From Lachnospiraceae bacterium NC2008 (lineage in GTDB: Bacteria; Bacillota; Clostridia; Lachnospirales; Lachnospiraceae): a stretch of DNA of 64,000 bases. Position 1 is the stretch's first letter, and the number at the start of each line of letters is the position of its first letter. The stretch covers positions 124,001 to 188,000 of the forward strand of contig JHWS01000001.1 in the NCBI GenBank assembly GCA_000687675.1, in the 5' to 3' direction. Under the pieces are notes generated by a model. The model was not told where the DNA came from and did not search any database. It saw nothing but the letters and a program-made list of their open reading frames with translations. The position numbers and the translations under genes were made by a program. Positions 42,588-52,867 of the stretch are shown here, piece after piece.

Positions 42588-43559
42588 TTAAAGTATCTCT
42601 TTCTCAACGATTATCTCAGTCTTACTTATATCACAGTTATCTTCCTCTATTATCTGCTCACCAATTGATCTTGCTCTAATTACACCTGAGCCCGGATTAA
42701 GAATTGATTCGATATGGTTTGTAATCTCAATATCCATATCTGTACTGTATTCAAATGCCAGCTTAGTATTAACTACTTCGCAGTTAATCATTGTTAGGCC
42801 TTCAATATAATCAAGCCCCTGATTAGACTCTATTGTACAGTTAATAAGTGTAAGATTCTTTGTATTCCATGCGAGGTATTCACCTGAAATAAATGAATCA
42901 TATACAGTTACATTCTCACAGTTCCAGAAGCAATCTTTTGTAAGAAGTCTGCTGTTTCTAATTGTAACATTTTTTGCACCATCAAAAGCATAGTTTCCAT
43001 TGATAGCAATCTCGTTAGCATCAATGTTCTCTGCATTCATAAATGCATAGTCACCATTGATTTTAACATGCTTAAGTGTTATATCCTTAGAACCCATACC
43101 AAACTGCTGGCCCTTGGCTGTAACATTCTCAAGTCTTATATCGTTACACATCCAGAATGTCTCTTCTGCATCTGAAAATGACACATTTCTAAGTATAATA
43201 TCATCACACCTTCTAAAGTTTTTAGGTGCCCATATCATACTATCTTCAACGAGCATATGCTTTGTATACCATACACCTGAACGTCCCATCTCCTGCCATG
43301 TGCAGTTCTTAACCTTGATATTCTTAGAATACCAGATTGGATATTTATAGTGGAATTCACAAGATTCAAGTAAGATATTATTGCTTTCCTTTAATGGAGA
43401 TTCTCCATCTTTGAAAACACTGTCAAAAATATCTAGATTCTCTGCTCTAAATAAAGCTCTTTCTCCGGTAAGTGTTTCCTGGCAAACTGTATCATTCTTT
43501 ATGCTAATTGGATTATATCTACTTTCTACCATTGTCTCTACTTCACTGCTGTATGTCAT
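42588..43559 (-). CDS. DUF3737 family beta-helix protein
   Basis: A 323-residue protein built of repeated short strands of the type NIxLxNCxF (for example KNIKVKNCTW, CDDIILRNVSF, KDITLKHVKI, KNVTIRNSRL, ENVTVYDSFI, KNLTLINCTI), which fold as a right-handed beta-helix. The pattern matches DUF3737. No signal peptide or catalytic motif is evident; function unknown. The start at 43559 is chosen because GGAG lies nine bases upstream; the in-frame ATG at 43574 is the alternative. Single-gene unit. Confidence 0.85.
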   Translation of the reverse strand: MTYSSEVETMVESRYNPISIKNDTVCQETLTGERALFRAENLDIFDSVFKDGESPLKESNNILLESCEFHYKYPIWYSKNIKVKNCTWQEMGRSGVWYTKHMLVEDSMIWAPKNFRRCDDIILRNVSFSDAEETFWMCNDIRLENVTAKGQQFGMGSKDITLKHVKINGDYAFMNAENIDANEIAINGNYAFDGAKNVTIRNSRLLTKDCFWNCENVTVYDSFISGEYLAWNTKNLTLINCTIESNQGLDYIEGLTMINCEVVNTKLAFEYSTDMDIEITNHIESILNPGSGVIRARSIGEQIIEEDNCDISKTEIIVEKEIL

Positions 43560-43665
43560 ATTCACACACTCCATTTCTGTAGTTTTCTCACGATAGCCTT
43601 ATTATGAAACCATGGATATAACAATTTCTAAACGACATATGATATTTTTTGAATTTTTGCATAAA

Positions 43666-43690
43666 AAAGAGCCATAAAATGGCTCTTTTC
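43666..43690 (-). terminator. Intrinsic terminator of the YwlG-like gene
   Basis: Stem AAAAGAGCCAT/TGGCTCTTTT, loop of four A, T-run on the minus strand. Confidence 0.85.
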
Positions 43691-43719
43691 ACAAAACTTT
43701 CATTAATTCAAACAAAATT

Positions 43720-44286
43720 TTAAACAAGGCTATCATCATATATAGCTCTTTGACCACCTACATACTTAGGACGCCTTCTGGCACATATGATATTTGCTTC
43801 TCCAATCTTAGTAACTGATATTCTAAGAGGCACAACAACTGGATGTATATGCATACCAATAAGTGTTCCGCCTATATCAATACCTGCTGAAGCTTTAGCC
43901 TTAATATCTTCAACCATAACTGCATCTTTCATAAGCTCATAGGCTACTGTGCCAAATGCTCCCCCAGCATGATTTGGCTGAGGTATAACATTGACCTGTT
44001 CAAAGTCATATTTTTCCATAGCCTGTCTTGATATAACTAGTGCTCTGTTAAGATGTTCACAGCACTGTGCTGCAAGGAATATTCCCTTCTCATCAAGGGC
44101 CTTGCTAATGCCTGCGTATAAAACCTTAGCAACATCTACACTTGTATTAGTTCCAATCTTCTGACCAAGAACTTCACTTGATGAACATCCAACAACAAAT
44201 ATATCTCCAGCCTTTAATCCTGCCTTATCTATAATCTCTTTAACAGCATCATAGCTTTCTTTTTCTATCTCTTTTAACTCGCTCAT
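43720..44286 (-). CDS. YwlG/UPF0340 (TIGR01440) family protein
   Basis: A 188-residue conserved Firmicute protein recognised by VVGCSSSEVLGQKIGTNTSVDVAK, AAQCCEHLNRALVISRQ and GGTLIGMHIHPVVVPLR. The family has no established role. The length is complete and the start follows AGGAGGACT. It is a single-gene unit between terminators. Confidence 0.9.
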   Translation of the reverse strand: MSELKEIEKESYDAVKEIIDKAGLKAGDIFVVGCSSSEVLGQKIGTNTSVDVAKVLYAGISKALDEKGIFLAAQCCEHLNRALVISRQAMEKYDFEQVNVIPQPNHAGGAFGTVAYELMKDAVMVEDIKAKASAGIDIGGTLIGMHIHPVVVPLRISVTKIGEANIICARRRPKYVGGQRAIYDDSLV

Positions 44287-44330
44287 GTTCTAGTCCTCCT
44301 AGCTATATGATTAGATATTATAACATAAAA

Positions 44331-44368
44331 ACACCCGGATACGAGTCAAATTACTCATACCCGGATGC
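44331..44368 (-). terminator. Intrinsic terminator of the chemoreceptor gene
   Basis: A long stem (CACCCGGATACGAGT with ACTCATACCCGGATG, minor mismatches) and five T residues on the minus strand. Confidence 0.88.
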
Positions 44369-44399
44369 TTTATCAAAATCTTTACTAATTAACTGTTAA

Positions 44400-46451
44400 T
44401 TAGAGTTTGAAGAAGCTTATTGCATCGCTCATGTGCTCATTGATAGCACGCATCTCTTCTGTAGATGCCTGTGTATCTGTACAAGCCTGTGTTACAGTCT
44501 GGCAAGATGCTGCAACCTCTTCTGCAGATGCACCGAGCTCTTCTGATACAGCTCCTAAGTTCTCAGTAGCATTAGCAAGTTCTGTTCTGATGTCGTTAAG
44601 CTCACTAGCCATACGCTTGATTGTATCAATGTCTGTAATAGAAGCTTCAACTGATTCAGAAAGCTGTGTGAACTTCTGCTGTGTAGTAATAATATCTTCC
44701 TGCTCCTTGCTAACTGTTTCGTATACCTTGTTAGATATCTCAACTGTTCCGTTAGAAAGAGTGATGATATTGTTGATAATCTGCTTAATTTCCTTAGCAG
44801 ATTCAGCAGACGAATCAGCAAGTGTTCTGATTTCATCAGCAACTACTGCGAATCCCTTACCAGCTTCACCAGCTCTTGCAGCCTCGATAGAAGCATTCAG
44901 TGAAAGGAGGTTAGTCTGTGATGCGATAGACTCAATAGCCTGTACTGCAGAGCCAATCTTCTCGATAGCTTCATTAGTTTCAGCAATCTTAGCAGCTATA
45001 TTGTTCATAGCTTCAACAGATTCATTAGAGCCTTCATATACTGACTTCATGCACTCAGTAGCTTCGTCGTTAGCAGACTTGATAATCTGTGATTCCTCGA
45101 AAAGTTGTTTAACATTCTCATTAAGAGTTTCAACACTTACACCAAGTTCATTAGCCTTTTCAGCCATAGTCTGAGCATTTGTAGCAACAACCTGAGATGT
45201 AGAAGCAACCTCATCGATGGCTTCGTTAATCTGTGATACAGACTCAACGTTGTTACCTGTCATAGTATCAACTGACATAATAGCTGTATCCAGCTGTTTT
45301 GCTGATTCTTTAACGTTAGACATAGATGACTGTAATGCATCTTTCAAAGTATTAAACGCATTCAGTATACTAACTGTTTCTTTAATGTGTGATGTAGCAT
45401 CACATGTTTCTGTAAGATCACCTGTACTAAGTACATCCATAGAACTTGCAACATTTGAAAGAGGCTTTGTAATAACTCTTGCAAGTACTAAGCAAAGAAC
45501 TACAAATACTACGATACATCCAATTGCAATATAAAGTGCAATCTTTATAACTTCGTTAGTTGTTGCCATAACATCTGCTTCATCAGCAGTGATAACTACG
45601 ATATATGCGTTGTGGTTACCTACATAGAAACCAGCATATTTATTCTCGCCTTTAAATACATATTCGATAACATCAGGTTCTGGTGTCTTTCCTCCTGCGA
45701 TTTCACCAAGTACCTGCTTAACTGCAGCATTCTCAACTGGATTACCAATCTTCTCTTCATTTGGATGGTAAAGCATAGTTCCTGTTGTACCATCAACAAA
45801 ATATGTATATGCTGACTTAAGTCCAAGTGAAGAAACATCAGAGAACTTCTCAGCTGAAGTAGCAACTACAACTGCCATACCTGCAAAACCAATTGGCTTA
45901 CCCTTCTCATCATATACTGGTGCGTACATAGACATAACAAGCTTTCCTGATGCAGGTGATGTCATAATACCACTGTTTACAAGTCCATCTGATGCAAGCA
46001 TCTTATCCTGAAGACCTGAAAGACTGTCTCCCTCACGTAGTACTACACCAATCATATCTTTGTTCTGGTGTGTAAGTACTTTACTGTTCCAGTCTGCAAT
46101 ATAGAGACCCTCACATCCTTCAACTTCAGCAAAGAACTCATCTGAATAATCAAGAGCTTTCTGCTTGTATTCAGGATCATCAGGATTCTCAAGGTAGTCC
46201 CTAACAATTGGTGATGTAGCAAACTGACGAAGTGTTGAGTTATTCTCAGCAATAGCAAAGTCCATTGCTGCACCTGTTTCTTTCGCTAAAGCTACCAATG
46301 CATTCTGTGTCGTTGTCTTAAGTTCTTTACTACAAACATTGACAATGATAACGCTTACGATTGCTGTTGTGATAACAAGCGGAATCAACGCAAACAATAT
46401 AAGCGTGGTTTTCATGTTGAGCTTAGCTTTGTTTTTTGTCTTTGTTCCCAT
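44400..46451 (-). CDS. Methyl-accepting chemotaxis protein with dCache sensor
   Basis: A 683-residue chemoreceptor. Membrane helix 1 (about 14-37), an extracytoplasmic double-Cache domain of about 240 residues ([43 protein letters not shown]), helix 2 (about 303-327), HAMP, then a long coiled coil with the signalling tip [18 protein letters not shown]. The tip should bind CheA and CheW, so flagellar motility is implied. The ligand is unknown. Start supported by AAAGGAGACG. It is a single gene. Confidence 0.95.
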   Translation of the reverse strand: MGTKTKNKAKLNMKTTLILFALIPLVITTAIVSVIIVNVCSKELKTTTQNALVALAKETGAAMDFAIAENNSTLRQFATSPIVRDYLENPDDPEYKQKALDYSDEFFAEVEGCEGLYIADWNSKVLTHQNKDMIGVVLREGDSLSGLQDKMLASDGLVNSGIMTSPASGKLVMSMYAPVYDEKGKPIGFAGMAVVVATSAEKFSDVSSLGLKSAYTYFVDGTTGTMLYHPNEEKIGNPVENAAVKQVLGEIAGGKTPEPDVIEYVFKGENKYAGFYVGNHNAYIVVITADEADVMATTNEVIKIALYIAIGCIVVFVVLCLVLARVITKPLSNVASSMDVLSTGDLTETCDATSHIKETVSILNAFNTLKDALQSSMSNVKESAKQLDTAIMSVDTMTGNNVESVSQINEAIDEVASTSQVVATNAQTMAEKANELGVSVETLNENVKQLFEESQIIKSANDEATECMKSVYEGSNESVEAMNNIAAKIAETNEAIEKIGSAVQAIESIASQTNLLSLNASIEAARAGEAGKGFAVVADEIRTLADSSAESAKEIKQIINNIITLSNGTVEISNKVYETVSKEQEDIITTQQKFTQLSESVEASITDIDTIKRMASELNDIRTELANATENLGAVSEELGASAEEVAASCQTVTQACTDTQASTEEMRAINEHMSDAISFFKL

Positions 46452-46793
46452 AGTTTTTCGTCTCCTTTTCGTAAAATCTCTAGTATCTATATAATAGCTT
46501 CAGGACTATTCCCCCCCACTTTATATACTGGAATTAACGTTTCCTAAGTGATACTGTAAAAAAATACTAATTCCCGACCTCTTTTATACTAATCATAGAT
46601 AATATCTTACAACAAACCAATCTATATTTCAAGAAAAATTGTTGCTTTTGTACAAGTAATATATATTATTTGATACTGAATTATTATGCAATTTGCGAAG
46701 AAACATTTGGATAATTTACCATTGCATTTGTTTAAATTTTATAATCAAAAAACTCTGTAAGCATAATACTTACAGAGCTTTGGATTTTTATTA
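46452..46793. other. Intergenic region upstream of the chemoreceptor
   Basis: 342 bases without a gene. On the minus strand TTGAAA (46627-46632) and TAAGAT (46604-46609), 17 bases apart, are a weak candidate chemoreceptor promoter, leaving a leader of about 145 bases. The left part contains a C-run (46511-46518). The right end holds the terminator of the kinase-like gene. Confidence 0.4.
46753..46777 (-). terminator. Intrinsic terminator of the cytidylate-kinase-like gene
   Basis: A 9-bp stem CTCTGTAAG/CTTACAGAG with a T-run on the minus strand. Confidence 0.85.
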
Positions 46794-47396
46794 CTATTTC
46801 AAACCAGCAATTCTTCTATTAATGTAATCAATCAGGAAATCTACAGTTCCTTCAACGCCGAGTCTCGAGCTATTTACACATAGGTCATAGGTTCTTGAAT
46901 CTCCCCACTTGCCTTCGCATCTGCTGTTATGATATGCCTTACGTTTCTTATCGTGGCGTCTCATCTTCTCATAGGCATCATCTCTTGAGAGAGAATATAA
47001 TTCTACAATACGATTAATTTTCTCCTCTTTATCCCCAAGAACAAAGATTGACATATGCCCCTCTCTGTCTCCAAGAAGCATCTCACCACAGCGTCCAACT
47101 AAGATAAACGATTCTCCTGTATTAGCCTTTTCCTTTATAAAATTACTCTGCATCTCGAATACAAGATCTTCAAGAGAATTAGACATACCTCTCACTGTTC
47201 TAGAAAAGAAAGGTTTCTTAATCTTCTCATCATATTTTTCTATAAGTCCCTGGTCTACTTTATATTTTTCAGCGAGTTCATCAAGCATTTTTCTGTCATA
47301 GAAACTTATTCCAAGTCTCTCTGCTAGTTTCTCACCAATTTCATGACCAGCACTACCAAATTCTCTTCCTAGAGTAATAATAATCTGTTTTTCCAT
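46794..47396 (-). CDS. Cytidylate kinase-like family protein
   Basis: A 200-residue P-loop-related protein. The N-terminus TLGREFGSAGHEIGEKLAERLGISFYDRKML is typical of the cytidylate-kinase-like family (Cytidylate_kin2), which differs from true Cmk and has no confirmed substrate. Later motifs are ILVGRCGEMLL and an Arg/Lys-rich lid (YEKMRRHDKKRKAYHN). It follows the ion permease gene by 47 bases on the same strand; this pairing may indicate a regulatory role for the permease, but that is a guess. Confidence 0.88.
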   Translation of the reverse strand: MEKQIIITLGREFGSAGHEIGEKLAERLGISFYDRKMLDELAEKYKVDQGLIEKYDEKIKKPFFSRTVRGMSNSLEDLVFEMQSNFIKEKANTGESFILVGRCGEMLLGDREGHMSIFVLGDKEEKINRIVELYSLSRDDAYEKMRRHDKKRKAYHNSRCEGKWGDSRTYDLCVNSSRLGVEGTVDFLIDYINRRIAGLK

Positions 47397-47443
47397 TCTT
47401 AACCCCTTTCCTGTGATAAGCCTATACCTATCACCTTAGCATC

Positions 47444-48790
47444 TTAACAGTATCTGATGTAAATCATAATCATCGATGTAAGGATAACTATGAGGGTTGC
47501 AGGTACTGCGCTCTTGCAATATTTACCCCATCCGATAGGATATCCGTTCTTACCAGCAACAGCAGTTCCAACAACGTTAGCTGAAGCACCAATAGGAGTA
47601 GCAGCACCACCAATATCAGTACCAATTGAAAGTGTCCATGCAAGCGTTGCAAGAAGCGCTGGGTTGGAAGCCGAAAGCCCCTTAATAATAGGAAGCATAG
47701 TTGCAGCAAAAGGAATATTATCAACAAATGCTGAAGCTATAGCTGATATCCAGATAACTATCGCTATCATTATTTTAACATTTCCGCCGCTGACTTTACT
47801 AATAAAATTAGCGATTTGTTCAAGAATTCCTGTTTTTTCAAGTCCACCTACTACTATAAAAAGACCTGTGAAGAAAAGAAGAATCTTGTAATCAACCTTT
47901 GAAAATATTGGCTTAAGGTGCTTACAGTTAAGGATACATGTAGCAAGAGCTACGCTGAGTCCTATAAATGCCACTGAAAGATGTGTATTAGCATGTGTTA
48001 TAAGCATAACAATAGCACAGAAGAAGATAATCATATTTCCAAAGAAATAGAATTTACTCGTAATAGCTTCGCTTGGCGCAGGAAAGTTTGAAGTATCAAC
48101 CTTAGTTCCATCACCTCTAAGTTCCTTATGATATATAAGGTAGAAGTAAATAATGATAATAACAAGGTTTACACCAGCTATTGCACCTGTATTAACTAAG
48201 AAGTCTGAGAACGCATAGTGAAGATTAGAACCAATGATTATGTTTGGTGGGTCACCGCACATAGTAGCCGAGCCACCAAGGTTAGCGCAGAATATTTCTG
48301 ACAAAATCATAGGAACTGGATTAAACTTAAGCATCTTAGCAAGCTCTACTGTAACTGCAGCCAAGAAAAGAATAACTGTAATAGAATCTATAAACATAGA
48401 CAGAATTGCAGATACAATCATAAATGTTATGAAAAGCGGAATAGTCTTATAATCAACCAGCTTAGCAAGCTGCATGCAAAGCCATCTAAAGAAACCAGCA
48501 TGTGACAAGCCTTCAACCATAACCATCATACCACCAAGGAATATAATAGTTGCCCAGTCGATACCTGATGCATCAGGTGCCTCACCTATCCAGAATCCTG
48601 ACTGAATCATTGATTTGAAATTAAGAGTCTCAAGAACTGCATTACCATCATGCATAATTAGTCCAAAAACTACTATTAGCATTAATGCTCCACAGCCCAT
48701 TGTTACGTAATGTTTTTCGATTTTTTCTGTTACAACCATTACAAACATCACAAGGAAAATAATGATTGCTACTATTGCTGCTAGACTCAT
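47444..48790 (-). CDS. ArsB/NhaD-type (SLC13-like) ion permease
   Basis: A 448-residue membrane protein with about twelve helices and the family repeats GGMMVMVEGLSHAGFFRWLCMQLAK, the hairpin SMFIDSITVILFLAAV in the first half and AFVDNIPFAATMLPII with GTDIGGAATPIGASANVVG in the second. Relatives transport Na+/H+, arsenite or dicarboxylates, so the substrate is uncertain. It shares its operon with the kinase-like gene. A related, truncated gene is at the right window edge. Confidence 0.88.
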   Translation of the reverse strand: MSLAAIVAIIIFLVMFVMVVTEKIEKHYVTMGCGALMLIVVFGLIMHDGNAVLETLNFKSMIQSGFWIGEAPDASGIDWATIIFLGGMMVMVEGLSHAGFFRWLCMQLAKLVDYKTIPLFITFMIVSAILSMFIDSITVILFLAAVTVELAKMLKFNPVPMILSEIFCANLGGSATMCGDPPNIIIGSNLHYAFSDFLVNTGAIAGVNLVIIIIYFYLIYHKELRGDGTKVDTSNFPAPSEAITSKFYFFGNMIIFFCAIVMLITHANTHLSVAFIGLSVALATCILNCKHLKPIFSKVDYKILLFFTGLFIVVGGLEKTGILEQIANFISKVSGGNVKIMIAIVIWISAIASAFVDNIPFAATMLPIIKGLSASNPALLATLAWTLSIGTDIGGAATPIGASANVVGTAVAGKNGYPIGWGKYCKSAVPATLIVILTSMIMIYIRYC

Positions 48791-48889
48791 ACTCTACTTC
48801 CTATCTGCATCCTTTATAATGCCACATATTATAACCCCAATTTTTAATGCCCACTAATAATCTACCAAAAGCGGATTATTGTCAAGTAA

Positions 48890-48924
48890 AAAGAGGCTTA
48901 GTCTCCTGCGAGCTAAACCTCTTT
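48890..48924 (-). terminator. Intrinsic terminator of glgP
   Basis: Stem AAAGAGG-TTAG / CTAA-CCTCTTT (inner part interrupted), with T residues on the minus strand. Confidence 0.75.
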
Positions 48925-48995
48925 GTTTATCTTTTAAAGTAAATATACTCTCGTATATTTGTAAATTCAAGATGTCTTTTTAGAAAATGCGCTGA

Positions 48996-51362
48996 TTAGC
49001 GAAGTTTCCAAATATCCTTATTATACTGGTCGATAGTTCTATCTGATGAGAAGAAGCCTGCCTTAGCAATATTTGTAAGCATCATCTTCTTCCATGCTGT
49101 TCTCTTCTCATATGCGTTAAGAGCCTTATCTTTAACCTTGATGTAATCCTTAAGATCAAGAAGAGTCATAAACCAGTCTTTGCTAATAAGCTCATGGTGA
49201 AGTCTGTTAAGGTTTTCTTCATCACCTTCTGCTTTAACCTGGTCACTAATAATGAAGTCTACTGCTTCCTTAATTACAGGATCCTTATCATAGAAGTCTC
49301 TTGATACATATCCCTTCTTACCAGCGGCATTCTTAGCATAATTCTTTATAACTGTGTCCGAATCTTTACCAAAGATAAAGATGTTCTTATCCCCAACAAG
49401 CTGGTGAATCTCAACATTGGCACCATCTTCTGTACCAAGTGTAACCGCTCCGTTAAGCATAAACTTCATGTTACCTGTTCCAGATGCCTCTTTTGAAGCA
49501 AGGGAAATCTGCTCAGAAATATCGCAGGCTGGAATAAGTTTCTCAGCATAAGCAACATTGTAGTTTGTTACAAATACAAGCTTTATATACTTGCTTGCAA
49601 CTGGATCGTTGTTAATGATGTTCTGCAAGCATTTTAACAGGTGGATGATGTCCTGAGCTATAACATATGCAGGAGCGGCCTTAGCACCAAAGATAAATGT
49701 TATTGGACGCTTAGGTGTCTTGCCAGCCTTAATCTCAAGATATTTATGAATGATATAAAGGGCATTCATCTGCTGACGCTTATATTCATGCATACGCTTA
49801 ATCTGGATATCAAAGATTGACTCTGGATCAATCTCAACCTTCTCAGCCTTCTTAAGATATGCTGCAAGCTGTTTCTTCTTACCCATCTTTATATCTGCTA
49901 ACTTATCAAGTACCTTCTGGTCATCAGCGAACTTAAGAAGCTTCTCAAGCTGCTTAGCATCAGTCTTATATGCATCACCAATAAGCTCTGTGATGTAATC
50001 AGCAAGCTCATGGTTACATGAAAGAAGCCATCTACGGAATGTAATGCCGTTTGTCTTATTGTTGAACTTCTTTGGATAGATCTTATAGAAGGCATTTAAC
50101 TCGCTGTTCTTAAGAATCTCTGTGTGAAGATAAGCAACACCGTTGATTGAATATCCATAGTGAATATCCATGTGTGCCATATGTACACGGTTATCCTTGT
50201 CGATAATCCATACTCTCTCATCCTTGTACTTCTTCTCTACCCTTGCTGCAAGTTCCTTAATAATAGGTACAAGCTGAGGAACAACTTCCTTTAAGTAATC
50301 AAGTGGCCATTTCTCAAGAGCCTCTGCAAGGATTGTATGGTTAGTATAAGCACATGTCTTAGATACTACGTTAATAGCTTCATCCATAGTGAAGCCTTCC
50401 TTCTTAGTAAGGATTCTGATAAGTTCAGGAATAACCATAGAAGGATGTGTATCGTTAATCTGGATAGCAGCATGCTTATGAAGTTCGTGAAGGTCATATC
50501 CTGCTTCCTTCATCTCCTTAATAATAAGCTGTGCACCATTAGATACCATGAAATATTCCTGGTAGATACGAAGAAGATTACCATCCTTATCAGAATCATC
50601 TGGATAGAGGAATAATGTAAGGTTCTTCTCTATATTCTTCTTATTAAACTTGATGCCACCTTTTACTAAAGATTCATCAATTGACTCAATATCAAAGAGA
50701 CGGAGCTTGTTTACACCCTTCTCATAACCAACAACATCAATATCATAGAGACGAGACTTAACCTTTCTTTTACCAAATGATACTGTGAAAGTTGTCTTAG
50801 TCTTATTAAGCCATGAGTTTTCCTCAAGCCAAGCATCTTTAACTGCCATCTGCTTGTTATCTTTAAACTTCTGCTTGAAAAGTCCAAAGTGATAGTTAAG
50901 ACCGATACCTTCTCCTGGAAGTCCAAGTGAAGCTATAGAATCAAGGAAACATGCTGCAAGTCTACCTAGACCACCATTACCAAGTGATGGTTCCGGCTCA
51001 ACCTCTTCAATCTTAGAAAGATTCTTTCCGATTGCAGCAAGGCCTTCATTAAGCTCGTCATATACCCCTAAATTGATGAGGTTGTTACTAAGGAGTTTAC
51101 CAATAAGGAACTCCATAGATATGTAGTAAACTTTTTTCTTGCCCTGAATAGCTGGCTTGTTCTCAAGCATAGCCTTAGTAAGTGAAAGAAGTGCATAGTA
51201 GATTTCAGAATCTGTACATGCTTTAAGGTCCTTCTTATACATAAGCTTTGCTACTTCCTGAAGCTTATCCATTACCACATTCTTTGTTACTTTTTTAGTA
51301 ACTGCCTTTTTTGCTACAGGTTTCTTTGCTGTAGCTTTCCCCGTAATTTTCTTAGTCGCCAT
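48996..51362 (-). CDS. glgP: Glycogen/alpha-glucan phosphorylase with Lys-rich N-terminal tail
   Basis: A 788-residue GT35 phosphorylase that releases glucose-1-phosphate from glycogen or maltodextrin. [44 protein letters not shown]-type segment ([17 protein letters not shown]) and the PLP site [14 protein letters not shown] are all present. The first 30 residues ([21 protein letters not shown]) form a Lys/Ala/Thr tail resembling histone H1-like or nucleic-acid-binding tails, which I do not associate with this family. The start is well supported by AGGAGGAATAGGGG, so the tail is probably real. It should act with MalQ. Single-gene unit. Confidence 0.94.
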   Translation of the reverse strand: MATKKITGKATAKKPVAKKAVTKKVTKNVVMDKLQEVAKLMYKKDLKACTDSEIYYALLSLTKAMLENKPAIQGKKKVYYISMEFLIGKLLSNNLINLGVYDELNEGLAAIGKNLSKIEEVEPEPSLGNGGLGRLAACFLDSIASLGLPGEGIGLNYHFGLFKQKFKDNKQMAVKDAWLEENSWLNKTKTTFTVSFGKRKVKSRLYDIDVVGYEKGVNKLRLFDIESIDESLVKGGIKFNKKNIEKNLTLFLYPDDSDKDGNLLRIYQEYFMVSNGAQLIIKEMKEAGYDLHELHKHAAIQINDTHPSMVIPELIRILTKKEGFTMDEAINVVSKTCAYTNHTILAEALEKWPLDYLKEVVPQLVPIIKELAARVEKKYKDERVWIIDKDNRVHMAHMDIHYGYSINGVAYLHTEILKNSELNAFYKIYPKKFNNKTNGITFRRWLLSCNHELADYITELIGDAYKTDAKQLEKLLKFADDQKVLDKLADIKMGKKKQLAAYLKKAEKVEIDPESIFDIQIKRMHEYKRQQMNALYIIHKYLEIKAGKTPKRPITFIFGAKAAPAYVIAQDIIHLLKCLQNIINNDPVASKYIKLVFVTNYNVAYAEKLIPACDISEQISLASKEASGTGNMKFMLNGAVTLGTEDGANVEIHQLVGDKNIFIFGKDSDTVIKNYAKNAAGKKGYVSRDFYDKDPVIKEAVDFIISDQVKAEGDEENLNRLHHELISKDWFMTLLDLKDYIKVKDKALNAYEKRTAWKKMMLTNIAKAGFFSSDRTIDQYNKDIWKLR

Positions 51363-51404
51363 CCCCTATTCCTCCTGAGAAAATGATAAAACTCTATCTA
51401 ATGA

Positions 51405-52622
51405 CTATCTTAAAGTCATAGTTTCGTGTTTCATACGCCAGTCAATACATCTCTTAAGATAATGTATGTAATCTGGGTTCTTGCACATACCCTTACCTTC
51501 AATATCTGAAAGCTTAGCTACGTCCATACCGTTACAAGCAGTAGTCTTCATAACGATATTAAGTGGTTCAACCTTAGTATCGTTAGCTATAAATGTACCG
51601 ATACCAAATGCTGTCTTAGCCTTATCCTTAAAGTATCTGTTAATTGCTGTTGCGCGTTCAAAGTCAAGGCTATCACTAAAGAGAAGAGTCTTTGTTTTAG
51701 GGTCAATTCCAAGGCTGTTATAATGCTCTATCATCTTATCGCCCCATTCATATGGGTCGCCACTATCATGTCTAACACCACTAAAGAGTGTTGCATATGT
51801 TAACTGGAAGTCCTTAAGGAAGCAGTCAGTTGTAATAGCATCTGTAAGAGCTGTTCCGTTAAGTACTCCATATTCCTTAACCCATGCATCAAGTGCATAC
51901 CAGTTAGAAAATGCTGGATTGTGCTTGTGGTTACCCTGACCAACACACATAATCCATTCGTGTGCCATAGTACCAACAGGCTTAAGTCCAAGCTTCTTTG
52001 CAAGGTATACATTACTTGTACCAACAAAGATATTACCAGCTGGAAGCTTTGCCTTAGCAAGGCTGTCTACTGCAAGTTCCTGTGCTTCACCTGAAAGACG
52101 TCTTCTAAGACCAAACTCAGAAAATGCCCCAAGCTCATATGTACCATCAATGATTCCAGCTATCTTAGCTTCAAGTCTTTCTCTAAAGCTATTCATAAGC
52201 TCTGTGTAGTCATATGCCATTCTGAAGTAAACTTCATTAACAATAGCAAGAGTTGGAATCTCGTACATAGAAGTATTAAGCCATGTACCTTTTGTTTCTA
52301 TTGTAAGTCCACATGGAGCATCTGTTCCAAATGAGAAGTCCTCAAATCTTGGTTTCCAAAGTCTTAAGAAATCTACATATGAACCCTTAATCCATGTAAT
52401 ATTATTTAAGTATTCAAGTTCATCTTCTTTGAATCTAAGATCACAGTAAAGCTTAATCTGATTCTTAATTTCTTCTATCATCTCTGCTGTGAAATGAACT
52501 TCTTCATTTCTACACTTAAATGACCATGTTGTTTTATAGTCACTAAACTGATGATAGATTGCCTGTCCCATAGAAAATTTGTAGGCATCTGTTTCCAATA
52601 AACTAGTAATTACCTGTTGCAT
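51405..52622 (-). CDS. pncB: Nicotinate phosphoribosyltransferase
   Basis: A 405-residue enzyme making nicotinate mononucleotide from nicotinate, PRPP and ATP, the entry of the NAD salvage pathway. Recognised by LLETDAYKFSMGQAIYHQF, SEFGLRRRLSGEAQELAV, GVRHDSGDPYEWGDK and FGIGTFIANDT. The length is that of the short bacterial form. Start supported by AAAAAGGAATGG. In Firmicutes pncB is a common target of NiaR, and a NiaR-type gene is present at 6.3-6.8 kb. An inverted repeat lies upstream (52656-52672). Confidence 0.94.
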   Translation of the reverse strand: MQQVITSLLETDAYKFSMGQAIYHQFSDYKTTWSFKCRNEEVHFTAEMIEEIKNQIKLYCDLRFKEDELEYLNNITWIKGSYVDFLRLWKPRFEDFSFGTDAPCGLTIETKGTWLNTSMYEIPTLAIVNEVYFRMAYDYTELMNSFRERLEAKIAGIIDGTYELGAFSEFGLRRRLSGEAQELAVDSLAKAKLPAGNIFVGTSNVYLAKKLGLKPVGTMAHEWIMCVGQGNHKHNPAFSNWYALDAWVKEYGVLNGTALTDAITTDCFLKDFQLTYATLFSGVRHDSGDPYEWGDKMIEHYNSLGIDPKTKTLLFSDSLDFERATAINRYFKDKAKTAFGIGTFIANDTKVEPLNIVMKTTACNGMDVAKLSDIEGKGMCKNPDYIHYLKRCIDWRMKHETMTLR

Positions 52623-52655
52623 CTAATTTTTACCATTCCTTTTTGCGTCATTTTA

Positions 52656-52672
52656 TGTATGTATTACATACA
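52656..52672. promoter_or_regulatory. Inverted repeat upstream of pncB, candidate operator
   Basis: TGTATGT-ATT-ACATACA, a perfect 7-bp inverted repeat 34 bases upstream of the start codon. Its link to the NiaR-type regulator is a guess; it does not match the CTGTAAA boxes at 6.9 kb. Confidence 0.4.
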
Positions 52673-52684
52673 AACTGTCTAAAA

Positions 52685-52801
52685 TTATACCACAATTGCG
52701 ACGAGGAAAGAACATATTTATATGTTCTTGACGACCGCATTGTGATAACAATCGCTTGCGATTGTTATACCACAATTGCAGCAAGAAAAGAACATATTTA
52801 T
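52685..52801. repeat. 80-bp spaced direct repeat with hairpins between pncB and the REC-GGDEF gene
   Basis: Two 37-base copies at 52685-52721 and 52765-52801 share 33 positions; both start TTATACCACAATTGC and end AAGAACATATTTAT. Between them are AGAACATA/TATGTTCT (52709-52728) and an 11-bp palindrome around ACAATCGC/GCGATTGT (52745-52768). It looks like an interspersed repeat rather than a gene. Confidence 0.6.
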
Positions 52802-52824
52802 GGTGCCGTAAGGGCAAAATTTAA

Positions 52825-52842
52825 GGGCAGCTGACGCTGCCC
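52825..52842 (-). terminator. Hairpin behind the REC-GGDEF gene, possible terminator
   Basis: Perfect stem GGGCAGC/GCTGCCC with loop TGAC, 25 bases past the stop codon; on the minus strand it is followed by TTAAATTTT, a moderate T-tract. Confidence 0.55.
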
Positions 52843-52867
52843 AAATACAAGGAAGATTTTATTTTAT

